Below, piece after piece: positions 50,722-60,422 of a DNA stretch of 64,000 nucleotides. Origin of the DNA: an uncultured Nonlabens sp. GTDB lineage: Bacteria; Bacteroidota; Bacteroidia; Flavobacteriales; Flavobacteriaceae. The stretch spans positions 124,001 through 188,000 of the forward strand of contig CANLKV010000004.1 of NCBI GenBank assembly GCA_947491755.1, read 5' to 3'. Each line of letters begins with the position of its first letter. The stretch's first letter is position 1. A program made the position numbers and the translations under genes. The notes under the pieces were generated by a model that made no database searches, was not told the origin of the DNA, and saw only the letters and a program-made list of their open reading frames with translations.

Positions 50722-51540
50722 ATGAGGGAATTATTAGTTCGCTCTATATCAGGCATTTTGTATGTATCTCTAGTTGTTTTAAGCGCTCTTTTTTCAAGAG
50801 ATGTTTTTATTTTGCTTTTTTGTGTTTTTGCGTTCATTTGCCTTGTTGAGCTAATGCCTATGATCAGGCTGCGGCAGTGGCTTATTTATCCTATTTTACC
50901 TATTGCGTATTATTTTATAGTATGGCAAGGTGTTTCTACTCCCATTATATACTGCTTACTTGTTGCAACCCTTTTAGTAAACCTATATTTGATTAGAGAT
51001 TTGGTTCTTGTAGATCGCATTGCTCTATTCAATACAAAAAAGCACATAATTGCCTTGTTGTACCTTATAGGCTCCAGTCTTTTCCTAGCTCTAATACCAG
51101 ATATCGTTGAGAGCTACAGACCACAATTGCTAATAGGTATTTTTGCCATTATTTGGGCAAATGACAGTTTTGCCTACGTTTCTGGAAGACTATTAGGCAA
51201 GCATAAATTGATGAAAAGAATATCCCCTAAAAAAACTATAGAAGGTTTTATCGGTGGTCTTTTAATGGCCATTGTCACTGGTATAGGGTTGCATTATTAT
51301 CTAGCAACAACGGGAGATGATTATTACAGCCTTATAGACTGGATGATAATCGCCTTTGTAGTAGCCTTTTTTGGCACCATTGGAGATTTGATACAATCTA
51401 AAATTAAGCGTCAAGCAGCCGTAAAAGATAGCGGGAGTATAATGCCAGGCCATGGCGGTATCTTTGATAGAATGGATAGTATTATTTTTGCAGCACCATT
51501 TGCTTACTTAACTTTTTTAATCATCAATCATGTTTCATAA
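50722..51540 (+). CDS. cdsA: Phosphatidate cytidylyltransferase (CDP-diglyceride synthase)
   Basis: 272 residues, about eight membrane segments; the family signature is DSGSIMPGHGGIFDRMDSII near residues 236-255, preceded by SPKKTIEGFIGG. Makes CDP-diacylglycerol, the precursor used by phosphatidylserine synthase, whose product is the substrate of the next gene, psd. Overlaps psd by 11 bp. Confidence 0.96.
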   Translation: MRELLVRSISGILYVSLVVLSALFSRDVFILLFCVFAFICLVELMPMIRLRQWLIYPILPIAYYFIVWQGVSTPIIYCLLVATLLVNLYLIRDLVLVDRIALFNTKKHIIALLYLIGSSLFLALIPDIVESYRPQLLIGIFAIIWANDSFAYVSGRLLGKHKLMKRISPKKTIEGFIGGLLMAIVTGIGLHYYLATTGDDYYSLIDWMIIAFVVAFFGTIGDLIQSKIKRQAAVKDSGSIMPGHGGIFDRMDSIIFAAPFAYLTFLIINHVS

Positions 51541-52180
51541 GGAGGGTACACCATCTATCATCATCGCATTAATAAGCGCTGCTGTATTATTAGGCCTAGC
51601 CTTTACTGTAGAAATGCCTATCTGGCTGCATTTTTTACTAGTAATACTGGCCGTTTTTATAGTGGTAATTATTCTTCAGTTTTTTAGAAATCCTAAGCGC
51701 ACCGTGATTCTAGACGATACCACGATCGTATCACCAGTAGATGGGAAAGTTGTAGTTATTGAAAAAGTTACCGATCACGAGTTTTTTAAGGGAGAACGCA
51801 TGATGATCTCTGTATTTATGTCTCCTATCAATGTTCATGTGACACGATACCCTATAGGAGGAACTATAAGTTATAGCAAATACCATCCAGGAAAATACCT
51901 AGTAGCATGGCACCCTAAAGCTAGTGAAGAAAACGAACGAACTACCGTGGTGATTGATCATAAAAATGGCGCACAAATAATGTATAGACAGATCGCTGGT
52001 GCACTAGCAAAGCGAATTGTAAATTATGCACAGGAAGAAAGCCAAGTTATTCAAGGGGATGATAGCGGATTTATTAAATTTGGTTCACGTGTAGACGTTT
52101 ACTTGCCTTTAGACGCTACCATAAGAGTAGAATTAAATCAAAAATTAAAAGGCGGCGAATCGATTCTTGCAAGTTTTTAA
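51530..52180 (+). CDS. psd: Phosphatidylserine decarboxylase, short form
   Basis: 216 residues, the short archaeal/Bacteroidota type. Two N-terminal membrane segments (residues ~9-45), VSPVDGKVVVIEKV, MSPINVHVTRYPIGG, and the self-cleavage site Gly-Ser in KFGSRVDVYLPLD, where the Ser becomes the pyruvoyl group. Produces phosphatidylethanolamine. Stop codon directly precedes the ACBP start. Confidence 0.93.
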   Translation: MFHKEGTPSIIIALISAAVLLGLAFTVEMPIWLHFLLVILAVFIVVIILQFFRNPKRTVILDDTTIVSPVDGKVVVIEKVTDHEFFKGERMMISVFMSPINVHVTRYPIGGTISYSKYHPGKYLVAWHPKASEENERTTVVIDHKNGAQIMYRQIAGALAKRIVNYAQEESQVIQGDDSGFIKFGSRVDVYLPLDATIRVELNQKLKGGESILASF

Positions 52181-52459
52181 ATGGCTGATAAAGATTTAGA
52201 CAAACGATTTGAGGAGGCTATAAATAAAGCAAACTCTGAAGAACAATCTGCAGTACCTCTAGAAATGCAGTTGCATCTTTATGCCTATTACAAAAGAGTG
52301 ATCGATGAACCGTATGTCAATAATCGTAGCTTTCAAACAAACGACTTGCGCGCAGGCTTCAAAATGAATGCGCTTATCCAGGTACAGCAAATTTCAAAAG
52401 CCGAAGCCAAACGACGCTACATAGAAATTATAGAAAAGCTCTATCCACGGCCATGGTAA
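52181..52459 (+). CDS. Acyl-CoA-binding-protein-like (ACBP) domain protein
   Basis: 92 residues of four-helix ACBP type: LDKRFEEAINKAN, LHLYAYYKRVIDEP (tyrosine/lysine acyl-CoA site), DLRAGFKMNALIQV and SKAEAKRRYIEIIEKL. The K-W-x-A-W block of classical ACBPs is reduced to K-M-N-A-L, so binding may be weaker. It follows psd with zero spacing, consistent with a role in lipid handling. Confidence 0.82.
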   Translation: MADKDLDKRFEEAINKANSEEQSAVPLEMQLHLYAYYKRVIDEPYVNNRSFQTNDLRAGFKMNALIQVQQISKAEAKRRYIEIIEKLYPRPW

Positions 52460-52518
52460 AAAATGAGCCAACTTTATATATTAAAAAGATAAAGGACAAG
52501 ACGTGTTGCCGTTTGAAA

Positions 52519-52611
52519 TTATTTCTTTTTCTTGATAATATAGATTGCTAAAGCAATCAAACATACCATCATCGCGCCAAAAAAAACGATTATAAAAGTG
52601 AATGGATTCAT
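52519..52611 (-). CDS. Predicted 30-residue single-pass membrane microprotein
   Basis: ATG at 52611, TAA at 52519: MNPFTFIIVFFGAMMVCLIA followed by LAIYIIKKKK. The whole chain is one hydrophobic helix of ~22 residues with a tetra-lysine C-terminus, giving an N-out/C-in prediction. It begins 4 bp after the valS stop codon, so it would be on the valS transcript. Too short for homology by eye; coding status rests on composition and position. Confidence 0.5.
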   Translation of the reverse strand: MNPFTFIIVFFGAMMVCLIALAIYIIKKKK

Positions 52612-52615
52612 CGTT

Positions 52616-55249
52616 TTATGATTGTAGTGCGTTAAGACTAGCTTGCAAGATATCGATTTTTGCCAGGGCATCTGCCTCTTTCTTGAGCTCCATTGCCACT
52701 ACTTGTTCTGGTGCACCAGCCATAAATCGTTCATTGCTCAATTTCTTTTGAACACTCTTTAAAAAACCTTGTGCGTGCGATAGCTCTGCATTTAATTTTT
52801 CAATTTCGGCAGCGGTATCAATATTTCCCAATAATGGTATAAAGTACTCGTTTGATTTTACCCGGTAGCTTGCTGCTCCTGCAACTTGCTCACTTACCGT
52901 CTCGATGGTAGAAACGTTACCCATTTTACAAATCAGCAAATCATAAGACTTAGGCAAGCGCTCATTATTAATCACCTTAAGGTCAACGCTGTTCTTAAAA
53001 CTAATCTGCTTTTCTTTGCGCACTTTTCTTATTCCAGAAATAGCCTCTTTAACAAGTTCAAAGTCCTGCAATAATTCTAGGTCAACCTTTCCTTGAGCAG
53101 GCCATGTATTAATACATAAAGCATCCTCGACACGTCGATCTATAATAGTTTGCCATATCTCCTCAGTTATAAAGGGAGTAAAGGGGTGCATCAACCTTAA
53201 ATTGTCTTCAAATAGCTCTATGACCTCTGCAAGGGTTTGAGCATCAATAGGCTGCTTATATTCTGGTTTTACTATCTCTAGCAACCACCCACAAAAGTCA
53301 TCCCAGATAAGTTTATAACTGGTCATTAAGACATCACTTATTCGATATTTTGAATAATGATCCTCTACCTCTTGCAATGCTTGTGCAAAGCGACTGCGGT
53401 ACCAGGCTATTCCTTGTGCGGCATATTGGGGCTGTTCTAATTTCTTATCGACTTCCCACCCTTGCGTTAATCGAAAGGCATTCCATATTTTATTGACAAA
53501 ATTCTTTCCTTGCTGGCATAAATCTTCGTCAAACATCAAATCATTACCTGCTGCGCTGCTCAAAAGTAATCCTACTCGCACACCATCTGCGCCATACTGA
53601 TCTAATAACTGCAGTGCATCTGGAGAGTTGCCTAAAGATTTAGACATTTTGCGGCGCTGTTTATCCCTTACAAGTCCTGTTAGATAAACCTTATCAAATG
53701 GCTTTTCATCTCTCAGTTCATAACCGGCAACAATCATGCGGGCTACCCAAAAAAACAAAATATCAGGACCAGTAACTAGATCTCTAGTAGGGTAATAATA
53801 TTTTATTTCCTCATTTTCTGGTTCCAGAACTCCATTAAAAACGCTTATCGGCCACAACCAGCTAGAAAACCATGTATCCAGTACATCGCTTTCTTGACGT
53901 AGATCCTGTGCTGTCAGGCTGTTGTCGTTAGTTCGCTTTCGCGAAAGCGTGACCGCCTCATCGACGCTGCTAGCAACAACAAAATCATCTTTACCATCAC
54001 CATAATAGTAAGCGGGAATACGCTGGCCCCACACTAATTGTCGAGATATGTTCCAGTCTCGCACGTTTTCCATCCAGTGGAAATAGGTGCTTTTAAATTT
54101 TGATGGTAGAAGTTCTACGATATCCTCTTTAACAGCTTTTATGGCGGGCTGTGCTAGATCCTCCATTTTAAGAAACCACTGGTCGGACAAGCGCGGTTCT
54201 ATAACCGCCTTAGTTCTCTCACTAGTTCCTACTTTATGTACATGCTGTTCTTTTTTAATCAGATACCCTTTTTGCTCAAGTTCTAGGGTAATTTCTTTGC
54301 GTACTACAAACCGATCCTTGCCATTGTAATGCAATCCATTGCTATTCAATGTTCCGTTTGCATTGAAGATATCAATGATTTGAAGCTGATGCTTCTCTCC
54401 TATCTTCTTATCATTCTCATCATGCGCAGGTGTTATTTTAAGACACCCTGTACCAAATTCCATATCTACATAATCATCTGCAATGACAGGAATTTCTCTA
54501 TTTACAATAGGTACGGTAACGGTTTTGCCTATAAGGTGAGCATAGCGAGTATCATCTGGATGTACACAAATAGCGGTATCACCCAGTATTGTTTCAGGCC
54601 TTGTGGTAGCGATGATTACATTGTCATCTGTGCCTTTAACAGCATATTTTAAATAGTACAAGTGGCCATTACGCTCTTCATAAATTACCTCTTCATCACT
54701 TAAAGTGGTTTGAGCGTCTGGATCCCAATTAACCATGCGATAGCCACGGTAAATTAATCCTTTATTATATAGATCAATAAAAACCTTGATCACACTATCT
54801 GACATGTCGTCGTCTAGTGTAAATTTAGTCCTGGACCAGTCGCAACTAGCACCTAATTTTTTCAATTGTTCCAGAATGATCCCACCGTATTCATGAGTCC
54901 ACTCCCAGGCGTGTTCTAAAAATTCTTCTCTAGTAAGATCATTTTTATCTATACCTTTTTCCTTTAGTTTTTTTACAACTTTGGCCTCAGTAGCGATAGA
55001 AGCATGGTCTGTACCTGGCACCCAGCATGCATTGTAGCCTTTTAAACGCGCGCGACGTATAAGAACATCTTGTATAGTGTTATTAAGCATATGCCCCATG
55101 TGCAGCACGCCTGTCACATTAGGCGGTGGTATGACTATAGTATAGCTTTCTCTATCATCTGGAACTGATTTGAAAAAATCATGTTCCATCCAGTAGTTAT
55201 ACCATTTTTCCTCGGCTTGTTTTGAATCGTATTTAGAGGTGAGAGCCAT
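52616..55249 (-). CDS. valS: Valyl-tRNA synthetase
   Basis: 877 residues: HIGH-type motif [11 protein letters not shown] near residue 50, editing (CP1) domain with [29 protein letters not shown], the KMSKS loop [15 protein letters not shown], anticodon-binding domain and a C-terminal coiled coil ([20 protein letters not shown]). Palindrome copy 8 encodes TLSRKRT in the loop before [19 protein letters not shown] element (55280-55287) lies 30 nt upstream. Confidence 0.97.
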   Translation of the reverse strand: MALTSKYDSKQAEEKWYNYWMEHDFFKSVPDDRESYTIVIPPPNVTGVLHMGHMLNNTIQDVLIRRARLKGYNACWVPGTDHASIATEAKVVKKLKEKGIDKNDLTREEFLEHAWEWTHEYGGIILEQLKKLGASCDWSRTKFTLDDDMSDSVIKVFIDLYNKGLIYRGYRMVNWDPDAQTTLSDEEVIYEERNGHLYYLKYAVKGTDDNVIIATTRPETILGDTAICVHPDDTRYAHLIGKTVTVPIVNREIPVIADDYVDMEFGTGCLKITPAHDENDKKIGEKHQLQIIDIFNANGTLNSNGLHYNGKDRFVVRKEITLELEQKGYLIKKEQHVHKVGTSERTKAVIEPRLSDQWFLKMEDLAQPAIKAVKEDIVELLPSKFKSTYFHWMENVRDWNISRQLVWGQRIPAYYYGDGKDDFVVASSVDEAVTLSRKRTNDNSLTAQDLRQESDVLDTWFSSWLWPISVFNGVLEPENEEIKYYYPTRDLVTGPDILFFWVARMIVAGYELRDEKPFDKVYLTGLVRDKQRRKMSKSLGNSPDALQLLDQYGADGVRVGLLLSSAAGNDLMFDEDLCQQGKNFVNKIWNAFRLTQGWEVDKKLEQPQYAAQGIAWYRSRFAQALQEVEDHYSKYRISDVLMTSYKLIWDDFCGWLLEIVKPEYKQPIDAQTLAEVIELFEDNLRLMHPFTPFITEEIWQTIIDRRVEDALCINTWPAQGKVDLELLQDFELVKEAISGIRKVRKEKQISFKNSVDLKVINNERLPKSYDLLICKMGNVSTIETVSEQVAGAASYRVKSNEYFIPLLGNIDTAAEIEKLNAELSHAQGFLKSVQKKLSNERFMAGAPEQVVAMELKKEADALAKIDILQASLNALQS
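53932..53949. repeat. Dispersed palindrome copy 8 (in valS)
   Basis: TTCGCTTTCGCGAAAGCG, perfect 16-bp core (53934-53949); minus-strand reading T-L-S-R-K-R-T. Confidence 0.95.
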
Positions 55250-55279
55250 GCTAGATTTATATGCTAATAATTAAGATCG

Positions 55280-55287
55280 CAAAAGTA
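55280..55287 (-). promoter_or_regulatory. Putative -7 element of valS
   Basis: TACTTTTG on the minus strand, 30 nt before the ATG; TGG rather than TTG at 20 nt upstream. The rest of the 173-bp spacer (55250-55422) shows nothing definite. Confidence 0.4.
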
Positions 55288-55422
55288 ATTATAACAACCC
55301 TCATAATCCAGCGAACTACAAGTTTATCATAGAGACACTTTTAAGTATATCACAGACAGATTATAGTCACATAAGCAAAAACCTTGTGAAACCTTAATAA
55401 CGCCACAATAGTATTACAGGAG

Positions 55423-56754
55423 TTAAATAACTGGGATCAACTTTATTTTAAAGGTCTTTATTTTATCCCCTCTTTTGATCTTTAATTTTACTTTGCTATA
55501 TGGGTTTTTGTAAAATTTAGAAGCAACATCATTTAAAGACATGCCACCCTTTCTCAAATTATTAATGGCGATAATTTCATCCCCCTCTTTAATACCTGCT
55601 TTCTCACTGGGAGAATTAGGCCTGATGTATTTGACTAGAATTTTTTTAACCACATCAAGACGAGTAAATGTTTGCCTGTTTATGGTTTTTTGACCTTCGA
55701 CTACTTTGTAATTGCTTTGAACAGGCTCATTACGTTTATCAATTATGGTAGTTACGATATCCTTTTCCCCCACTCGCAACTCCATACCTGCCATGTTGTA
55801 AAAAAAGCCCGAATCAAAATCTTCATTTTTTTTATAATATAAACTCTTGTTATTGTAGTCTAGAATAATATCAAACCTACTTAATATCTCCCCTCCTATC
55901 GACCCTAGTACTGATGAGCTACTTTGTGATTTAGGCAGTGATAAATTGTCCTCTTTAGGAATTGAAGTAGTGACGTTATCCAGACTGGCGTTACCTAATT
56001 TGAGGCTTGTTAATTTGGTACGCTTACCATAAATATCTCCATTGATTCCAAATCCTAAATAATCCTTAAACGATTTGTTATTTAAATAAAAAGCCGGGTC
56101 AACATTGAGTAGAAATAAAGCATCGCTGCTTCCTGAATCGATTAAAAAGAGACCGTTTAAAAAGTCTTGGTCATTTATTAAAGCTGCGCTCGCATATGGC
56201 TTTTCGTCCTTAAACTGCAACGGCAATCTAGACATACCTCGCAACGCCCGTCGAGCAGATGCTACAGTTTTGTGCAATATCACTAGGTTGTTGATATAAT
56301 CTATTTCAACGAGTGCGTCTTTAAAGAAACTAGCACCAATTAATCCATTGACATCAATTCCCAGTGTTGATTTCATATTAATCTCTTGATCAGCAGTAAT
56401 GAAAAGATTAGCACTGGTATTTGAATACCCCTGAATATTGATGTCATTGTTCTCACTGTAATAGGCTTGAAAATAATCTTGATCGCCATAACCGTTAACC
56501 TTGATTAAATTTCCTTGTTGGACCGCTAGAGAATCAATTCCTGAAAAATTAAAAATAATAGATTTACTAGCACCCGTATCAAGGATCATTTGAACCTCCA
56601 CCCCATTAATCTCAACAGGTAGGACTACCAGATTAAAAGTTGACTGGAAGGGAATCTCTATACGATCTGTACCAGGGGGAAATGTATAAGCTTTCTGAGC
56701 CTTTGAAAGCCCTATAATAAACAAAAATAACACGACACTTATTCTTACCTCCAT
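55423..56754 (-). CDS. Two-lobed retropepsin-like aspartic protease with C-terminal PDZ domain
   Basis: 443 residues from ATG 56754 (MEVRISVVLFLFIIGLSKAQ, a clear signal peptide); two upstream in-frame ATGs (56778, 56793) would bury the signal. TATATTTA stands 5 nt before this ATG. Two D-x-G motifs, MILDTGASKSIIF and FLIDSGSSDALFLL, give a pair of half-sites in one chain; residues ~340-443 are a PDZ domain (NSPSEKAGIKEGDEIIAINN). Likely a secreted or periplasmic protease whose substrate is unknown. Confidence 0.85.
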   Translation of the reverse strand: MEVRISVVLFLFIIGLSKAQKAYTFPPGTDRIEIPFQSTFNLVVLPVEINGVEVQMILDTGASKSIIFNFSGIDSLAVQQGNLIKVNGYGDQDYFQAYYSENNDINIQGYSNTSANLFITADQEINMKSTLGIDVNGLIGASFFKDALVEIDYINNLVILHKTVASARRALRGMSRLPLQFKDEKPYASAALINDQDFLNGLFLIDSGSSDALFLLNVDPAFYLNNKSFKDYLGFGINGDIYGKRTKLTSLKLGNASLDNVTTSIPKEDNLSLPKSQSSSSVLGSIGGEILSRFDIILDYNNKSLYYKKNEDFDSGFFYNMAGMELRVGEKDIVTTIIDKRNEPVQSNYKVVEGQKTINRQTFTRLDVVKKILVKYIRPNSPSEKAGIKEGDEIIAINNLRKGGMSLNDVASKFYKNPYSKVKLKIKRGDKIKTFKIKLIPVI

Positions 56755-56777
56755 ACCTTTAAATATACGTGAACTCA

Positions 56778-56808
56778 TTGGTGTAAAAGACACCTATGAT
56801 TACCTTTG
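56778..56808 (+). promoter_or_regulatory. Promoter of the aminotransferase-murB operon
   Basis: TTG (56778-56780), 20 nt, TACCTTTG (56801-56808): full consensus. The ATG used is at 56827, giving a leader of about 14 nt. Confidence 0.8.
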
Positions 56809-56826
56809 TGCAGCAAAAAATATTCC

Positions 56827-58017
56827 ATGCCTCAAATTTCACAAAAAGGAAAGCTTATGCCTTCCTCTCCAGTAAGAAAACTTGTCCCATTTGCAGAAGC
56901 AGCAAAAAAACGCGGCACACATATTTATCAACTTAATATAGGGCAACCAGATATTGAAACTCCTGCACAAGCGATTGACGCTGTAAAAAATGTAGACATG
57001 ACTGTGCTTGAGTACAGCCATAGTGCTGGTAATTTGTCCTACAGAGAAAAGTTAATTGCTCATTACAATAAGATCAATATGGGCTTGACTGTAGATGATA
57101 TAATCATTAGCACCGGTGGTAGTGAGGCGCTATTATTTGCTATGGGTAGTATTTGTGATCAAGGTGATGAAGTTATTATACCAGAACCATTTTATGCTAA
57201 TTACAATGGGTTTGCCACAGCCAGTGGAGTCACGGTTAAACCGATACCTACACGCATAGAAAATAACTTCGCCCTTCCATCTATTGCAGAGTTTGAAAAA
57301 CTAATCACAGATAAAACCAAGGCCATCTTGATTTGCAACCCAGGTAATCCTACTGGGTACTTATATACAAAAGAGGAAATGGAACAGCTAGCCGCGCTGG
57401 TCAAAAAACATGATTTATTCCTGGTGGCAGACGAAGTTTATAGAGAGTTTGCATACGACGGTCGTCAACATTTTTCTGTCATGAATCTTGATGGGTTAGA
57501 AAATCATGCTATCATGATAGATAGTGTCAGTAAAAGATACAGTATGTGCGGCGCTCGCATAGGGTGCATGGTCTCAAAAAATAAAGAAGTAGTTGCGGCA
57601 GCGATGAAGTTTGCGCAAGCCAGATTGAGCCCACCTACATTTGCTCAAATAGCGGCCGAAGCTGCGTTAGATACTCCTCAATCATATTTTGACAATGTGA
57701 TAGGCGAATATATTGATAGACGAAATCTCCTTATTGATGGGCTAAAGCAGATAGACGGTGTGGAGGTTGCTAATCCTGGGGGTGCATTTTATTGTGTCGC
57801 CCAATTACCAGTAGAAGATACAGATAATTTTGCCCAGTGGTTGTTAGAATCTTTTGAGTATGAGGGCGCAACCATTATGGTGGCTCCTGCAGCAGGATTT
57901 TACAGCACTCCAGGGATGGGGAAAAACCAAATTAGAATTGCCTATGTATTAGACAAAGAATCTCTTACAAAAGCAGTGCGTATACTAGAGAAAGGTCTAC
58001 AGGCTTATACATCGTGA
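56827..58017 (+). CDS. Class I/II pyridoxal-phosphate aminotransferase (aspartate aminotransferase-like)
   Basis: 396 residues from ATG 56827 (MPQISQKGKLMPSSPVRKLV); 56806 is a rare-type start in the promoter itself. Visible PLP-fold features: STGGSEALLFAMGSICDQGD, CNPGNPTGYLYTKEE, VADEVYREFAYDG and the PLP lysine in DSVSKRYSMCGARIGCMV, with the carboxylate-binding Arg in KNQIRIAYVLD. Amino donor not certain. Overlaps the murB GTG by 4 bp. Confidence 0.9.
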   Translation: MPQISQKGKLMPSSPVRKLVPFAEAAKKRGTHIYQLNIGQPDIETPAQAIDAVKNVDMTVLEYSHSAGNLSYREKLIAHYNKINMGLTVDDIIISTGGSEALLFAMGSICDQGDEVIIPEPFYANYNGFATASGVTVKPIPTRIENNFALPSIAEFEKLITDKTKAILICNPGNPTGYLYTKEEMEQLAALVKKHDLFLVADEVYREFAYDGRQHFSVMNLDGLENHAIMIDSVSKRYSMCGARIGCMVSKNKEVVAAAMKFAQARLSPPTFAQIAAEAALDTPQSYFDNVIGEYIDRRNLLIDGLKQIDGVEVANPGGAFYCVAQLPVEDTDNFAQWLLESFEYEGATIMVAPAAGFYSTPGMGKNQIRIAYVLDKESLTKAVRILEKGLQAYTS

Positions 58018-59045
58018 TAGAAGTAAAGCATCAATACTCGCTCAAGGATCACAATACCTTTGGTATATCTGCCACGGCAGAAACATACTGTCGTATCACG
58101 ACGATCCAGCAGTTACAAGAAGCTTTATCATATTTTAAGAATGAAGCTGTTTTTTTGCTGGGTGGTGGTAGTAATATGCTGCTTATCAATAACGTAGAAA
58201 GACCAGTCATACATCTGGATTTGAAGGGCAAAGAAATTATACCTCACAATAACGATGAAGTGCTATTGAAGGTGGCCGCAGGTGAAAACTGGCATGAACT
58301 GGTAATGTTTTGTGTCAAAAATAATTTGGCAGGCATAGAAAATCTTGCATTCATCCCAGGAAATACTGGTACCGCTCCTATTCAAAACATAGGTGCCTAT
58401 GGTGTAGAGTTGAAGGATAGTTTTTATTCCTGTGAGGTTGTTGAACTTGCAACAGGTAATTCATACACGTTTAATTTAGCCCAATGTAAATTTGGTTATC
58501 GTGATTCTATTTTCAAAAATGAAGCATTAGGCAAGTATGCTATTACCGCTGTCACTCTTAAACTTAAAGATTTAAAGGCAAATTCTTCTTACGTTTATAA
58601 AACAGACTATGGTGCTATCCAAAGTGAATTGGAACAACTACCAGGCGAGTTATCGTTAAATAAGGTAGCACAGGCAGTTATAAATATCAGGACCAATAAA
58701 TTACCCGACCCAAAAATTATCGGTAATAGTGGTAGTTTTTTCAAAAATCCTATCGTTTCTAGAACAACCTACAATAAGCTGAAGCTGGAGCACCCTGCAA
58801 TGCCACACTATGATGTTGATGATCAAAATGTGAAAATTCCAGCGGGTTGGCTTATTGAAAACTCTGGTTTTAAAGGCAAACGTTATGGGGACGCTGGGGT
58901 GCATGATAAACAAGCTCTAGTTCTCGTAAACCACGGCACTGCTACTGGTAAAGAAATACTTGCAGTAGCACAAATCATTCAAAAAGAAATTAAAAAACGT
59001 TATAACGTTACTATAGAGACAGAAGTAAACCTTATCGAGAATTAA
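58014..59045 (+). CDS. murB: UDP-N-acetylmuramate dehydrogenase
   Basis: 343 residues, type I length. Starts at GTG 58014 (GTGA overlap with the aminotransferase stop). FAD domain HNTFGISATAETYCRITT and LLGGGSNMLL, PGNTGTAPIQNIGAYGVELK, the catalytic Ser in GNSGSFFKNP, and the C-terminal Glu in TIETEVNLIE. Second committed step of peptidoglycan precursor synthesis. Confidence 0.96.
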   Translation: MIEVKHQYSLKDHNTFGISATAETYCRITTIQQLQEALSYFKNEAVFLLGGGSNMLLINNVERPVIHLDLKGKEIIPHNNDEVLLKVAAGENWHELVMFCVKNNLAGIENLAFIPGNTGTAPIQNIGAYGVELKDSFYSCEVVELATGNSYTFNLAQCKFGYRDSIFKNEALGKYAITAVTLKLKDLKANSSYVYKTDYGAIQSELEQLPGELSLNKVAQAVINIRTNKLPDPKIIGNSGSFFKNPIVSRTTYNKLKLEHPAMPHYDVDDQNVKIPAGWLIENSGFKGKRYGDAGVHDKQALVLVNHGTATGKEILAVAQIIQKEIKKRYNVTIETEVNLIEN

Positions 59046-59079
59046 GATCGCTTGAACAACCATTCTTACTTCTTATCAT

Positions 59080-59087
59080 TACCTTTG
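59080..59087 (+). promoter_or_regulatory. Promoter -7 element of the small Cys-rich membrane protein gene
   Basis: TACCTTTG-CATT-ATG, gap of 4 nt; a TTG at 59052-59054 is 25 nt upstream, slightly long for the consensus. Confidence 0.6.
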
Positions 59088-59091
59088 CATT

Positions 59092-59298
59092 ATGGAATTA
59101 CTCTTCATAACATTTGGATTACTCGCATTAGCTTTTGCCGGTATAGCTATAAAAATCTGGGGCAAGAAAGACGGTAAGTTTGCAGGCACCTGTGCTAGCC
59201 AGAGCCCATTTTTAAATAAAAATGGCGAGGCTTGTAGTATGTGTGGTAAATTACCAGAACAACAAGGTGACTGTAATACTCCTGCAAAGTCTGCCTAA
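59092..59298 (+). CDS. Small Cys-rich membrane protein, NqrM-like candidate
   Basis: 68 residues: one N-terminal membrane helix (LLFITFGLLALAFAGIAIKI), then a short soluble tail with four cysteines in GKFAGTCASQ, ACSMCGK and QGDCN. Layout (helix, K/G-rich turn, Cys set) recalls NqrM/DUF539, the maturation factor of Na+-NQR, but spacing differs, and such proteins are often annotated only as membrane or secreted protein. Directly followed by a GT2 gene with zero spacing (TAAATG). Confidence 0.7.
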   Translation: MELLFITFGLLALAFAGIAIKIWGKKDGKFAGTCASQSPFLNKNGEACSMCGKLPEQQGDCNTPAKSA

Positions 59299-60408
59299 AT
59301 GAGTACCGCAGTTATCTATGCCATCCTACTAGGATGTGTTTTCCTTAATTGCTACTTTTATTTCTACTTTTCAAAACTTATACGACATAAGGACACTCTT
59401 TATTCGACAAATAAAGAGCCCGTCTCTGTAATCGTTTGTGCAAAAAATGAGCAAAACAATTTAAAAGAATTGCTTCCATTACTATTGCAGCAAGATCACC
59501 CTAGCTATGAAATCATTTTGATAAATGATGCCAGCAGCGATGATACATGGGAAGTAATGGAATCTTACAAAGAGAAATACCCTGATCATATCCGCCTAGT
59601 TAATGTTGTAAACAATGAAAATTTTTGGGGAAATAAAAAATATGCACTAACGCTGGGGATTAAAAAGGCTGTCAATGATCGATTAATATTTATCGATGCA
59701 GATTGTAGACCAGCGAGCAATAACTGGCTACAGTTAATGAGTACACAGCTGCAAAATAATAAAACTATTGTACTAGGGTACGGCGGCTATCATCAAATCA
59801 AGGGATCTCTACTCAACATGCTGATAAGGTACGAGACTGGCATGACAGCCCTACAGTATCTCAGCTACAGCTTACACGGTAATGCCTATATGGGTGTGGG
59901 CCGCAATATGGGCTATACAGCCACCCAGTTTTATCAAGTGAGTGGATTTATGAGTCATATAAGAGTTCTAGGCGGTGATGACGATTTATTTGTTAATGAA
60001 GCAGCGACAAGTGATAATACTGCAATTGTCATCGATCCCGATAGCTTTACCTATAGCGCTGCAAAAAGAACATGGAGCGACTGGTGGGTGCAGAAAAAAC
60101 GACATTTGAACACCTCTAGATATTATAAGTTTAAGCACAAATGCAGCTTAGGGATTTTTTCCGTGAGTCAGCTTTTATTTTTTGTAGCAATCTTCCTAGG
60201 ATTAATTTCATCAGTCTCTTGGCAAATACTTGTTGCAATTGTTGTTTTGAGATATGCTGTAGTGATGATTGTTGTAGGTAAAGGTTTAATTCGCTTTCGC
60301 GAAAGCGAACTCATACCCTTCATTCCTGCATTAGAAATCTTATTATTATCCAGCCAGATTGGCCTATTTTTCTCTAACCTCATCAACCGACCAAAGCGAT
60401 GGAACTAG
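59299..60408 (+). CDS. Membrane-associated family 2 glycosyltransferase
   Basis: 369 residues. N-terminal membrane helix (AVIYAILLGCVFLNCYFYFY), GT-A domain with VSVIVCAKNEQNNLKELLPL, ILINDASSDDTWEV and the DxD motif FIDADCRP, an acidic DDDLF motif and the (R/K)xxxW type end KRTWSDWWVQKKRH, then two C-terminal membrane helices. Processive GT2 architecture; donor and acceptor unknown. Palindrome copy 9 encodes IRFRESEL between the last two helices. Confidence 0.9.
   Translation: MSTAVIYAILLGCVFLNCYFYFYFSKLIRHKDTLYSTNKEPVSVIVCAKNEQNNLKELLPLLLQQDHPSYEIILINDASSDDTWEVMESYKEKYPDHIRLVNVVNNENFWGNKKYALTLGIKKAVNDRLIFIDADCRPASNNWLQLMSTQLQNNKTIVLGYGGYHQIKGSLLNMLIRYETGMTALQYLSYSLHGNAYMGVGRNMGYTATQFYQVSGFMSHIRVLGGDDDLFVNEAATSDNTAIVIDPDSFTYSAAKRTWSDWWVQKKRHLNTSRYYKFKHKCSLGIFSVSQLLFFVAIFLGLISSVSWQILVAIVVLRYAVVMIVVGKGLIRFRESELIPFIPALEILLLSSQIGLFFSNLINRPKRWN
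60290..60309. repeat. Dispersed palindrome copy 9 (20-bp perfect form)
   Basis: TTCGCTTTCGCGAAAGCGAA in the GT2 gene, read as I-R-F-R-E-S-E; identical to copy 4 over all 20 bp but in another reading frame. Confidence 0.97.
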
Positions 60409-60422
60409 TCAGGTTTTTTCTC

